DNA of 64,000 bases from Lachnospiraceae bacterium (lineage in GTDB: Bacteria; Bacillota; Clostridia; Lachnospirales; Lachnospiraceae): NCBI GenBank assembly GCA_024404675.1, contig JAKSPO010000002.1, positions 121,396-185,395 on the forward strand, given 5' to 3'. The notes under the pieces were generated by a model, which was not told where the DNA came from, made no database searches, and was given only the letters and a program-made list of their open reading frames with translations. Positions 17,315 to 25,985 of the stretch are shown one piece after another. How positions within the stretch are numbered: position 1 is the stretch's first letter; each line of letters begins with the position of its first letter. Made by a program: the position numbers and the translations under genes.

Positions 17315-20092
17315 ATGATGATTAATCTGGAGGAGAATGATAAGAAGAAGCTGTTAGAGATATTCTCTGCGAATCTCGCTGTGTATCGTAAGGCGATGAA
17401 GCAGTCTCAGGAGGAATTTGGTGCGATGATCGGCATCACCAGACAGACGGTCAGCTCGATTGAGAGAGGAGCTTACCCGCTTACCTGGTCGATCTTTCTG
17501 TCATGCCTTTTCATCTGCACGAGCCATGCACGCGCGAAGAAACTGATTTTCAATACCTTTGCGGGCGAGGAAACGCTTTCCGAGTATCTGGTCAGCCTGA
17601 TGGGGGATGCAAGTGCAAAGCCGGTTGCAACCGGTAGAGGCTATGCACGCCAGATTTTCTTCGGAACCTGCACGGTTATGGATGATGACCGTTATACCGT
17701 TGTGGATTGTGATGCCAACGTGGAGGAGCTTCTCGATATTCATATGAACGATGGGGCGCATTATGATTATCTGTCGCTGATTTACAAGGATGACCGTGAG
17801 GCAATCCGCAAGATTCTGGATGAGAAGATCCGTAAGCAGATGGTCGTATGCATCGAGCATCGCATAACGACCTCCGAGGGTCAATTGATTCCCGTACAGT
17901 GCTTCGTTCGTCGTCAGAAGAAGATGATGAAGAACGGCCTTTTTGATATTACCATTACACAGGTGACCGGGGAAATGCTTAGAAAGCGTCAGGTTACCGG
18001 CCTTCTTACGACGCTCCCGATCGGTGTTGCCGTATTTGAATATCAGGGTCGAATTTCCCATGACAATGTTCCGGAGATTTATTATGCAAATGAGGCCTTC
18101 TATCAGGTCATCGGTCATACCGCCGAGCAGTTTGCGTCGATTCACAATAATTACCTTCCCGAGATTGTTGCGCCGGATGATGTGAAGAATGTTGGCCGCC
18201 TTTTCGATATCAAGGCTGAGGCGGAGACCGTTTTAGAGGCAGAATTCCGTATGAACCGTTTCGACGGAAGCGTTGCCTGGGTACATTGCAATGCGCTTGT
18301 GGTAAGCCGCAATGAGAGCGGAGAGTCTCTCGTCAGCTGTGCATTTACCGAAATCACAAAACGAATCAATGCGGAAATGTCGATGAAGTATCAGCTGGAC
18401 CACTATCGCCAGCTAGAGGAGGCTTCCGATGATTACCAGTTCGGCTATAATGTGGCTGAGGACAGAATGAGCCTTCCGGCCAAGCTTTCCGCCGCACTCG
18501 GTGTCGAGGAGACCATCCCGCATTTTCTTGAGAGAGATCTGTTAAAGCAGTACATCCACGAGGAGGATTACGAGGAGTGCGCGCAGCTGCTTTCCGACAT
18601 TAAGGACAACGGCGAGAACGGCAAGGGCGAGTTCCGCATCAAAATTGACGGAAAGGAATTCAAATGGTGTCGCATCAATCTTGTCGGCGCGAAGGATGAC
18701 AATGGTCAGATAACCTACGTGTACGGCCGTATCTCCCAGATTGAGGAGGAGCGCAAGATCCGCAAGGAGCGCAGCAACGACCGTATGCTCATCAACCGCC
18801 TGTCCTCAACGGACCGTCTGACGGGACTTTACAACCGTACCGCCTTCCGCGCAAGACTGCAGGAGACGCTTGCGGATACCGAGATGGAGCCGGTTCACGC
18901 AGTTATTTTCTGTGATATTAATGATTTCTCCTATATTAACGAAAAATACGGCTATCCCGCAGGTGACAGAATGCTTCGCGAGTTTGCGGCAATGTTCCAA
19001 CGCAAGGGCAAGAAATGCTTCGCCTGCCGTATCCATTCCGACTATTTCCTCATCTATGTGAACGGAGAGTCCAAAGAGCAGATTATCGCAAAGCTTCGCA
19101 GCTGGTCCAAGGTTTTCGTGGAGCATCAGCTGAAGGCTTATCCGGGAATCGATATTCAGCTTTCGAGCGGCGTATATTTCCTCAAGAAGAACGACCGGGA
19201 TATTCCGCTTGCGATGGACAACGCAAACCTTGCAAGAAAGCAGGCTAAGAGCGAGCAGGACAGTGCATATTGCATTTACTCCGAGGAGCTTCGCACGCAG
19301 CGTTCTCACGAGCAGACAATCGCCGGCGAGATTCAGAACGCCATCAAGAATAATCGCATCGAAGTATTCTTCCAGCCGAAGTTTTCCCTTGAGACGAAGG
19401 AGCTGATTGGTGCGGAGGCACTCGCACGTTGGCTTACGGAGGACGGAACCTACCGTTACCCGGCTGATTTCGTGCCGATTCTTGAGAAAACCGGACATGT
19501 TACCGATCTGGACTTCTGCATTTATACGAATGTGTTGCAGGCGCTTCGTAACTGGAAGAAGGCCGGCGTTCGTATGGTGCCGATTTCCATCAATTTCAGC
19601 AAGAACAACCGAAGCTTTATGAAATTCGATGAGCGAATCTCAAGACTTGCGGAGCAGTACGGTGTAGAAGGCAAATACATCGAGATTGAGGTCAACGAGG
19701 AGATGCTTCTGTCCTCTAAGGACGGCACAAGCGATTCCATTCGAGACCTGCAGAATCATGGCTTTAAGATTACCCTGGATGATTTCGGCTCGGGTAGTGA
19801 GTCGCTTTCCATGCTGATCAATGCGCCGGTCAATATCGTGAAAATCGGTCGTTCCTTCTTACAGAGAATCGGTCAGTCCGAGATGGAGCGTAATTATGTA
19901 CGTTGCATGTGCGACATGATCTCTGCGGTGAAGAAGGAGGCTGTGTTCGAGGGTGTTGAGACGCAGGAGCAGGCAGATTTCCTTGCAAGCTGTGGCTTTA
20001 CCACCGCGCAGGGCTACCTTTTTGAGCGCCCGATTCCGCTTGAGGAGTTCGAGAATAAGTATCTGAAGACACATTATCTGCCTTCTGCATAA
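17315..20092 (+). CDS. XRE-HTH, PAS, degenerate GGDEF and EAL protein
   Basis: A 925-residue cytoplasmic protein. Residues about 15-60 form an XRE helix-turn-helix (SQEEFGAMIGITRQTVSSIERG). PAS-like regions follow (about 230-350 and 370-480). The GGDEF domain (DRLTGLYNRTAF near 507) carries HSDYF near residue 574 in place of GGDEF and should be inactive or GTP-sensing. The EAL domain (about 655-915) keeps EALARW (699), the DDFG loop (822), the catalytic Lys, EGVE and the QGY glutamine, but the usual KID reads KIG (843). A c-di-GMP phosphodiesterase is likely. It lies 57 bp after galK. ATG 17318 is an alternative start. Confidence 0.87.
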   Translation: MMINLEENDKKKLLEIFSANLAVYRKAMKQSQEEFGAMIGITRQTVSSIERGAYPLTWSIFLSCLFICTSHARAKKLIFNTFAGEETLSEYLVSLMGDASAKPVATGRGYARQIFFGTCTVMDDDRYTVVDCDANVEELLDIHMNDGAHYDYLSLIYKDDREAIRKILDEKIRKQMVVCIEHRITTSEGQLIPVQCFVRRQKKMMKNGLFDITITQVTGEMLRKRQVTGLLTTLPIGVAVFEYQGRISHDNVPEIYYANEAFYQVIGHTAEQFASIHNNYLPEIVAPDDVKNVGRLFDIKAEAETVLEAEFRMNRFDGSVAWVHCNALVVSRNESGESLVSCAFTEITKRINAEMSMKYQLDHYRQLEEASDDYQFGYNVAEDRMSLPAKLSAALGVEETIPHFLERDLLKQYIHEEDYEECAQLLSDIKDNGENGKGEFRIKIDGKEFKWCRINLVGAKDDNGQITYVYGRISQIEEERKIRKERSNDRMLINRLSSTDRLTGLYNRTAFRARLQETLADTEMEPVHAVIFCDINDFSYINEKYGYPAGDRMLREFAAMFQRKGKKCFACRIHSDYFLIYVNGESKEQIIAKLRSWSKVFVEHQLKAYPGIDIQLSSGVYFLKKNDRDIPLAMDNANLARKQAKSEQDSAYCIYSEELRTQRSHEQTIAGEIQNAIKNNRIEVFFQPKFSLETKELIGAEALARWLTEDGTYRYPADFVPILEKTGHVTDLDFCIYTNVLQALRNWKKAGVRMVPISINFSKNNRSFMKFDERISRLAEQYGVEGKYIEIEVNEEMLLSSKDGTSDSIRDLQNHGFKITLDDFGSGSESLSMLINAPVNIVKIGRSFLQRIGQSEMERNYVRCMCDMISAVKKEAVFEGVETQEQADFLASCGFTTAQGYLFERPIPLEEFENKYLKTHYLPSA

Positions 20093-20100
20093 AATGATAC

Positions 20101-20129
20101 TTGATTTTTTCTTCGGAAGAGAATAGAAT
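20101..20129 (+). promoter_or_regulatory. Promoter of asnS
   Basis: TTGATT (20101-20106), 17-bp spacer, TAGAAT (20124-20129). The leader of about 50 nt is too short for a T-box. Confidence 0.5.
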
Positions 20130-20185
20130 AGCAAAATATTAAGAATACTTAATGAAATTAATTATTTCGTAGGAGGACAAGAGAC

Positions 20186-21577
20186 ATGGATCTTATCACC
20201 ATTCGTCAGATTTACAAAAATCGGGAACAGTATCTCGGCAAGAATGTCCGTATCGGAGGATGGGTAAGGAATAATCGTGATTCTAAGAATTTCGGTTTCC
20301 TGGTTATCAATGACGGTACGTATTTTGAAACGCTGCAGGTGGTATATTCCGGCAATTTGGCGAATTTCGATGAGATTGCCAAGTTCGGTGTATCGGCAGC
20401 AGTAATCGTTGAGGGAACCCTTGTGGCAACGCCCGAGGCAAAGCAGCCCTTTGAAATTCAGGCCACCTCTGTTGTACTTGAAGGCGCAGCAGATCCGTCT
20501 TACCCGATGCAGAAGAAGCGTCATACCTTAGAGTACCTTCGTACCATGACGCACCTTCGTCCGAGAACGAACACCTTCCAGGCAGTATTCCGTGTTCGTT
20601 CCCTTGCAGCTTATGCAATTCATAAATTCTTCCAGGAGCGTGACTTCGTATATGTTCATACTCCGCTCATCACCGGAAGCGACTGTGAAGGCGCCGGCGA
20701 GATGTTCCAGGTAACCACGATGGATCTTACCAAGGTTCCGATGACCGAGGACGGAAAGGTTGATTTTTCCAAGGATTTCTTCGGAAAGCCTACTAACCTT
20801 ACTGTTAGCGGACAGCTGAACGGCGAGACCTATGCGATGGCATTCCGTAACATTTACACCTTCGGACCGACCTTCCGTGCTGAGAATTCCAACACCACCC
20901 GTCATGCGGCTGAGTTCTGGATGATTGAGCCCGAGATTGCATTTGCCGATCTTGAGGATGATATGGAGCTTGCAGAGAGCATGCTCAAATATATTATCAA
21001 CTACGTACTGGAGAATGCACCCGAAGAGATGGCATTTTTCAACAACTTTGTGGATAAGGACCTTATTGCAAGACTGCAGCACGTTGCAAGCTCTGACTTC
21101 GCAAGAGTAACCTATACCGATGCCATCAAGATTCTCGAGGAGAACAACGATAAGTTTGATTATAAGGTAAGCTGGGGTTGCGATCTGCAGACCGAGCATG
21201 AGCGTTATCTTACCGAGCAGGTATTCAAGAAGCCTGTATTTGTAACCAACTATCCGAAGGAGATCAAGGCGTTCTACATGAAGCTGAACGAGGATGGAAA
21301 GACGGTTGCCGCAGTAGACTGTCTGGTACCGGGAATCGGAGAGATTATCGGTGGTTCGCAGCGTGAGGACGACTACGATAAGCTTGTAACAAGAATGAAT
21401 GAGCTTGGTCTTAAGAAGGAGGATTACGACTTCTATCTTGACCTTAGAAGATACGGCTCCGCCAGACATGCGGGCTTTGGTCTCGGCTTCGAGCGTTGCA
21501 TCATGTACCTTACCGGTATGGGCAACATTCGTGACGTTATTCCGTTCCCGAGAACCGTTAACAACTGTGATCTGTAA
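20186..21577 (+). CDS. asnS: Asparagine-tRNA ligase
   Basis: A 463-residue class IIb synthetase with an N-terminal OB-fold anticodon-binding domain ([24 protein letters not shown]). Class II motifs follow: motif 2 [21 protein letters not shown] and motif 3 [27 protein letters not shown]. Length is typical for bacterial AsnRS. Start ATG 20186 follows GTAGGAGGACAAGAGAC. It charges tRNA-Asn directly. Confidence 0.97.
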   Translation: MDLITIRQIYKNREQYLGKNVRIGGWVRNNRDSKNFGFLVINDGTYFETLQVVYSGNLANFDEIAKFGVSAAVIVEGTLVATPEAKQPFEIQATSVVLEGAADPSYPMQKKRHTLEYLRTMTHLRPRTNTFQAVFRVRSLAAYAIHKFFQERDFVYVHTPLITGSDCEGAGEMFQVTTMDLTKVPMTEDGKVDFSKDFFGKPTNLTVSGQLNGETYAMAFRNIYTFGPTFRAENSNTTRHAAEFWMIEPEIAFADLEDDMELAESMLKYIINYVLENAPEEMAFFNNFVDKDLIARLQHVASSDFARVTYTDAIKILEENNDKFDYKVSWGCDLQTEHERYLTEQVFKKPVFVTNYPKEIKAFYMKLNEDGKTVAAVDCLVPGIGEIIGGSQREDDYDKLVTRMNELGLKKEDYDFYLDLRRYGSARHAGFGLGFERCIMYLTGMGNIRDVIPFPRTVNNCDL

Positions 21578-21593
21578 TTAGAGAGTGAAGCTG

Positions 21594-21640
21594 TTTTTAA
21601 AGGACGGTCCTCCGCACAGGGAACCGTCCTTTTTAAAAAT
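21594..21640. terminator. Terminator of asnS
   Basis: A strong stem (AAAGGACGGT pairing with ACCGTCCTTT) flanked by T- and A-tracts on both sides. Confidence 0.9.
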
Positions 21641-21669
21641 ACGTTGGATACTGTTGAAAGGAGAAGTCG

Positions 21670-22503
21670 ATGGAAAAGCTGGCGCTGTATTTTCAGTATT
21701 CGTTTGTCCGTTATGCGCTTGTGGTTGGCGTACTGATTGCACTTTGTTCGGCGCTTCTTGGCGTGATTCTGGTGCTGAAGCGTTTCTCCTATATCGGAGA
21801 CGGACTTTCCCATGTTGCCTTCGGTGCGATTGCGATTGCGTCGGTCGTAAAGCTTACCAGTAATCTGTATCTGGTATTCCCGATTACGATTCTGTCGGCA
21901 ATTCTTCTGTTGAAAACGGGGCAGAATAAAAAGATTAACGGAGATGCGGCGATTGCCATGATTTCGGTTGGGTCGCTCGCGGTCGGTTACTTTTTATTGA
22001 GCAAATTCCCGACCTCGACGAATGTATCCGGAGATGTATGTAACACGATGTTCGGCTCGACGGCGATTCTGACACTCACCAAAGCGGATGTATGGCTTTG
22101 CATCGTGATGTCCTTAGTTGTTATCGGCATGTTCATCCTGTTCTATCATAAGATTTTTGCGGTAACCTTTGACGAGAACTTTGCAAAGAGTACCGGTGTT
22201 CATACCGCAGCCTACAATCTGCTTGTTGCGGTCGTAACGGCGATTATTATCGTCCTTGCGATGAACCTTGTCGGTTCACTGCTTGTATCGGCGCTGATTA
22301 TCTTCCCGTCGCTATCCGCAATGCGTGTGTTCAGAAGCTTTAAGGCAGTTATTTTATGCGCGGCAGCACTGGCGGTTCTGAGTTCCGTTTCCGGAATCCT
22401 TCTTTCTATTCTGAAGGCCACGCCGGTAGGTGCCACGATCGTTATTCTGGATATTATCCTTTTTGGTGTCTTCGCCCTTGCGGGAAGACTGGTTCGTCAT
22501 TAA
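21670..22503 (+). CDS. Metal (zinc/manganese-type) ABC transporter permease, orphan
   Basis: A 277-residue permease of the ABC-3 family (ZnuB/MntB) with about 8 hydrophobic helices and the family signature RFSYIGDGLSHVAFGAIAIA near residue 38. Start ATG 21670 follows AAAGGAGAAGTCG. No ATPase or metal-binding lipoprotein gene is adjacent, so partners must be elsewhere. Its stop codon interlocks with that of the convergent queT gene (shared TTAA). Confidence 0.88.
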   Translation: MEKLALYFQYSFVRYALVVGVLIALCSALLGVILVLKRFSYIGDGLSHVAFGAIAIASVVKLTSNLYLVFPITILSAILLLKTGQNKKINGDAAIAMISVGSLAVGYFLLSKFPTSTNVSGDVCNTMFGSTAILTLTKADVWLCIVMSLVVIGMFILFYHKIFAVTFDENFAKSTGVHTAAYNLLVAVVTAIIIVLAMNLVGSLLVSALIIFPSLSAMRVFRSFKAVILCAAALAVLSSVSGILLSILKATPVGATIVILDIILFGVFALAGRLVRH

Positions 22504-23003
22504 GCCTCGAACTTCACCTTGCTCTTTCTAAGAGCGCCGAGGAGAAGTCCGCCGAGGATACAGCAGGATATGATCTCGCCGATTGCGAGGAAGCCCATCA
22601 GAACGGGAATGCTCTGCGGCATACCATAGACATATTTCAAAACGAACGGAACAATCAAGGTATTAGCAATAACAGGCGGAAGGGTGCAAAGGATTGCACC
22701 TTTCTTTTTGCATACGGAAAGCTTACCGATACAGTAGGTGCCGATTGCGCCGAGAAGGGTCGCAAAGGAGCCGAAGATGATATCTCCGGCGGCACAGCCT
22801 GTGAATATATTAGCAAGTAAACATCCGATGGTAAGTCCCGGAATTGCAGCGGGAGTGAAGTAGGGGAGCACAGTCAGTGCTTCCGATACGCGTACCTGAA
22901 TCGCACCGTTTGCAAGATCAAAAGCATTGATCAAAAGGGTCAGTGCGACATAGACTGCTGCGATAACAGCGGCAAGAGTGATTCTTAATGTGTTTTTTTT
23001 CAT
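22500..23003 (-). CDS. queT: Queuosine precursor transporter QueT
   Basis: A 167-residue ECF S-component-like membrane protein with about 5-6 helices. Family pattern: IQVRVSEALTVLPYFTPAAIPGLTIGCLLANI with G-C-AAGDIIFGS. QueT is expected to import preQ1/preQ0 or related queuosine precursors with a shared ECF energising module. Assignment is strengthened by the preQ1-I riboswitch in its leader. ATG 23003 is the only possible start; the SD is 17 nt away with a small hairpin between. Confidence 0.92.
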   Translation of the reverse strand: MKKNTLRITLAAVIAAVYVALTLLINAFDLANGAIQVRVSEALTVLPYFTPAAIPGLTIGCLLANIFTGCAAGDIIFGSFATLLGAIGTYCIGKLSVCKKKGAILCTLPPVIANTLIVPFVLKYVYGMPQSIPVLMGFLAIGEIISCCILGGLLLGALRKSKVKFEA

Positions 23004-23019
23004 AGTTGGGCTAAGCCCT

Positions 23020-23065
23020 ACCTCCTTAGTTTTGTTTTAGGTGAGGATGGTTTCGAACTCACCGT
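23020..23065 (-). promoter_or_regulatory. preQ1-I riboswitch upstream of queT
   Basis: On the minus strand a 6-bp P1 stem (GGTGAG, 23058-23063, with CTCACC, 23040-23045) encloses a 12-nt loop containing TTCGAAACC. It is followed by the A-rich tail TAAAACAAAACTAAGGAGG (23021-23039), whose end is the Shine-Dalgarno sequence. This matches the preQ1 class I H-type pseudoknot layout, where loop CC pairs with the tail GG to hide the ribosome site. Confidence 0.88.
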
Positions 23066-23079
23066 GCAGAAATATGTGC

Positions 23080-23724
23080 CTATTTGGCTTTCTTTTTATG
23101 CCTGCGATGCTTCCGCGGCGACTCAGAAACGTCGGGAATCTCCAGAACATAACGCTCATAGGCATTAATAATCTGCGTGTCCTGATATTTAAGAACGCGC
23201 TTCATATTTCTCGTGTAGGATGCGTGCACATGACCATGGATCATGTAACGCGGGCGGTAGCGGTCCATCATGGAAAGAAAGGCGCTGAAGCCGTGATGCG
23301 GCATATCCTCCGCATCCCCGTAGCCTTCGGCAGGGGCGTGCGTAAGAAGGATATCAAAGCCTCTGTTCTTCCATAAACGGAAGCGCAGCGCGTGGGCGCG
23401 GGTCTTCATCTCGCGCTGGGTATACTGATGGATCCCCGGCTTGTAGCGGAGCGAGCCGCCCAGGCCGACGATGCGAAGCCCCTTATAATTATAAACCATG
23501 TCTTCTATGCAGATGCAGCCTTCCGGCGGTCTTTGCGCATAGCTGTCGTCATGATTTCCGTGAACATATAAAACCGGAACCTTCGTGAAGGTCGCAAGAA
23601 AGGACAGATATTCCGCATCCAAATCCCCGCAGGACAGGATCAGATCATATTCGTCCAGCTTCCCCGGCTCATAAAAATCCCAGAGAGCCTTCGATTCCGT
23701 ATCAGACACAATGAGTATTTTCAC
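23080..23724 (-). CDS. Metallophosphoesterase family protein
   Basis: A 214-residue calcineurin-like phosphoesterase. Metal-binding motifs are ILIVSDTES (block 1, with Glu where many members have His), LSCGDLD, YVHGNHDD, LTHAPAEG and IHGHVHASY. The C-terminus is a basic tail rich in Lys, Arg and His. GTG 23724 is chosen because GGGGAGGAG precedes it; an upstream TTG has no site. Substrate cannot be predicted. Confidence 0.88.
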   Translation of the reverse strand: MKILIVSDTESKALWDFYEPGKLDEYDLILSCGDLDAEYLSFLATFTKVPVLYVHGNHDDSYAQRPPEGCICIEDMVYNYKGLRIVGLGGSLRYKPGIHQYTQREMKTRAHALRFRLWKNRGFDILLTHAPAEGYGDAEDMPHHGFSAFLSMMDRYRPRYMIHGHVHASYTRNMKRVLKYQDTQIINAYERYVLEIPDVSESPRKHRRHKKKAK

Positions 23725-23772
23725 AGTGCTCCTCCCCAAAAGTAAACATTATACAGTATTTCCCCATAAAAC

Positions 23773-25686
23773 CTACAGCTGTGTTTCCGCCTCCGGACGG
23801 AATACCGACTGTGCGGTCATAAAATCGCTGAATTCGTCACGCAGCTCGGCGGGTCCCGGAACATAGCCATGGATGCCGTTTACGAGCCGATTCATACGAA
23901 TGATTTCCTCCGGCGGAAGGCCTTCACCCGCATCCAGAACGGAGCCGTCCTGGAAGGTAAGCAGTCCTGAGAACGGTACCAGAATACCGGCCTTAATGGA
24001 TTTTTTGACTGCCTCGACAAGTCTTGAGAGCTCGGAGGGAAGCTTCTGTGAGGTGATGACGTCAATCGCCCCTGCGGACATTCCCCACCAGTAGTTCAGT
24101 GCAAGCAAACCGACCGATTCGTCCTCGTCCTTCCAGTTGTTGTTAAGAATGCTTCGAAGAATCTCCTCATACATCTTACCCCAGTGCCATACCGGCATCG
24201 CATAGTTTACGGTCGTCTCGCCGCACTGATAAAGACCGAACTCGCGGCTTGCATGCGCCGGAGCAATCATATCGCGGTTACTGATAATCGTTACATTGTT
24301 CTCGGCAAATGTCTCCCCGGGCTTGTGGTCCTTAAGTGTTGACCACTCAAGGTATACCTCCACGTCCGGATTCACCGCTCTTGCGCCGAGGGTAAATGCG
24401 TTGATGCTCGCTACCGAACCGAACACAGGATAGTCTGCGATGTAGCCAACCTTATTGTCGTTGGCCATGGCGCCTGCGATGCAGCCGATGATATACTTTG
24501 CTTCGTAGGTACGCAGATAGTAGGAACGAACGCTTTTATACGAAGTATTCAGCGAGCAGTTCAGTATCTTGACATCGGGATGTGCAACGGCAGCCTTTGC
24601 GCAGGCTGCGATATACTGCGGCGAGGTCGCAAAGATGATGTCATAGCCCTGCCGGATCAGATCCTCGATTACCTCATCCGCATACTCGGCGGGAATGTTG
24701 TAAAAGGCATCCGTACACATACGGTTTCGGAACAGGTCCTCCACATGCTCTCTGCCGAGCTCGTGGTTGTAGGTCCAGGCGCTGACATCGGTCTTCTTCT
24801 CATAGATCCACGCAGCGGCATGCTTCTTCTGAGACATCAGATTGGTGAAGACGTGCTTTTTCGGATCCTCTACCGGGTTTAAGGAGATGGCGGCCTGCCG
24901 CTCCTGTCCGTAGATGCGAAGCTCGCCTCTTATGCGATCGATATTTCTGGCAAGCTCGGAGGAGGATACGTTCTTTGTAGCCTCGTAGCCGAAGATGTGC
25001 AGATATAAAAGCAGTGCGTCCGCGGGCGTTGTTACAAGCTTATCGCCGCCTGCTGCAAGATATTCCTTAGTGAAACGGGCATAGATGGAACGAAGGTCCA
25101 TGGCGTAGTCCTCGTTCCAGGTAAAATTGGGATCCTCGTTGATCTCCTTCAAAAGCAGTGCGTAGCTTCCGCACTTTGTAAAGTTCAGGTAATTAACACC
25201 GGTTTTTTCGAAAAATGTGAGAAATTCATAGTAAAGCAGAATCTCCTTCGCATCCGTGCGCTTGGGAATGACACGGGTGACGTTGGCCTCTATGGTAACG
25301 GCACCCATATATTTTGAAACGCTGACGCGCTTGTTGCCCTCCTGAACATAGAATTTGTTCAGAAATTCATAGGCGAGAATCGGCTCACGAAGCCCCTCCT
25401 CGCACATAGACTCGGCAAGAACGATCCATTTGCGCGCAAACTCGCTCTCCTTATCGAGAAGCGGCATGAAATTACGGGCAAATGCATTAGAACGTCCCTC
25501 CGCATAGGTCCCCACAACCTGTGAAAGCGGAATTTCCTGAAGTCCGAGCTTGATTTTCGATTCTGTTTCGTACTGTGCGATAACATCCTCAAGGCACGGA
25601 AGATACGGCGGCTGCCCCTTGCTTTGGCAGGCATTATATTCCTTCTGGCCCAGATGCATGGCTTTTTCGTAATCGTCAAAATCCAT
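23773..25686 (-). CDS. Cytoplasmic ParB-like/BMP-domain fusion protein
   Basis: A 637-residue protein with no signal peptide. Residues about 50-150 resemble the ParB/Srx N-terminal fold (EPILAYEFLNKFYVQEGNKRVSVSKYMGA). Residues about 285-600 form a BMP/PnrA-like nucleoside-binding fold (HELGREHVEDLF, DIIFATSPQYIAACAKAAVAHPDVKILNCSLN, VGYIADYPVFGSVASINAFTLGARAVNPD). A periplasmic-type binding fold in the cytoplasm implies a ligand sensor rather than a transporter part. Start ATG 25686 follows AAAGGACGCTTCATTT. It is divergent from pckA. Function unknown. Confidence 0.8.
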   Translation of the reverse strand: MDFDDYEKAMHLGQKEYNACQSKGQPPYLPCLEDVIAQYETESKIKLGLQEIPLSQVVGTYAEGRSNAFARNFMPLLDKESEFARKWIVLAESMCEEGLREPILAYEFLNKFYVQEGNKRVSVSKYMGAVTIEANVTRVIPKRTDAKEILLYYEFLTFFEKTGVNYLNFTKCGSYALLLKEINEDPNFTWNEDYAMDLRSIYARFTKEYLAAGGDKLVTTPADALLLYLHIFGYEATKNVSSSELARNIDRIRGELRIYGQERQAAISLNPVEDPKKHVFTNLMSQKKHAAAWIYEKKTDVSAWTYNHELGREHVEDLFRNRMCTDAFYNIPAEYADEVIEDLIRQGYDIIFATSPQYIAACAKAAVAHPDVKILNCSLNTSYKSVRSYYLRTYEAKYIIGCIAGAMANDNKVGYIADYPVFGSVASINAFTLGARAVNPDVEVYLEWSTLKDHKPGETFAENNVTIISNRDMIAPAHASREFGLYQCGETTVNYAMPVWHWGKMYEEILRSILNNNWKDEDESVGLLALNYWWGMSAGAIDVITSQKLPSELSRLVEAVKKSIKAGILVPFSGLLTFQDGSVLDAGEGLPPEEIIRMNRLVNGIHGYVPGPAELRDEFSDFMTAQSVFRPEAETQL

Positions 25687-25718
25687 AAATGAAGCGTCCT
25701 TTCTGTTTGCTCGACCAT

Positions 25719-25747
25719 ATTATACCGATATGCGATAAAGAATGCAA
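25719..25747 (-). promoter_or_regulatory. Promoter of the ParB-like/BMP gene
   Basis: Minus-strand TATAAT (25719-25724) with TTGCAT (25742-25747) 17 bp upstream. Confidence 0.55.
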
Positions 25748-25856
25748 TCATTGATATGTAGAATCGGCAGTGGACAAATGCCCGAAAAGTGTACATTGTG
25801 TACGATTCCAACGCGGCTCGTTCACATATTTTTGCTTTGGAAACACAAGGCAGGTG

Positions 25857-25886
25857 TTGACATTGACAATTTATATGGTATATAAT
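25857..25886 (+). promoter_or_regulatory. Strong promoter of pckA
   Basis: TTGACA (25857-25862), 18-bp spacer and TATAAT (25881-25886), both perfect. A second TTGACA overlaps the spacer at 25863. Transcription should begin near 25893, giving a leader of about 90 nt. Confidence 0.85.
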
Positions 25887-25891
25887 ATCCT

Positions 25892-25913
25892 TGATTGACA
25901 ATGTGTTCAATCA
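25892..25913. promoter_or_regulatory. Operator-like dyad at the pckA transcription start
   Basis: Perfect 7-bp arms TGATTGA and TCAATCA separated by 8 nt, centred about 10 nt downstream of the predicted +1. This is a classic repressor-site position. The rest of the 25687-25985 gap holds the two divergent promoters and a small GTCAT/ATGAC hairpin. Confidence 0.6.
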
Positions 25914-25985
25914 GATGATGTTTTGCGTTTGTGCAGAAGGTCATTTATGACTTTTAAAATATTATACAGAAAGAGGTAATGAAGA

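Noticed and set aside
20129..20185. T-box upstream of asnS (and likewise proS)
   Set aside because: Leaders are far too short for a T-box and lack its conserved core.
23040..23064. tRNA T-arm-like sequence (GGTTTCGAACTC)
   Set aside because: No acceptor or anticodon arms; the segment is the complement of the preQ1-I P1 stem and loop.
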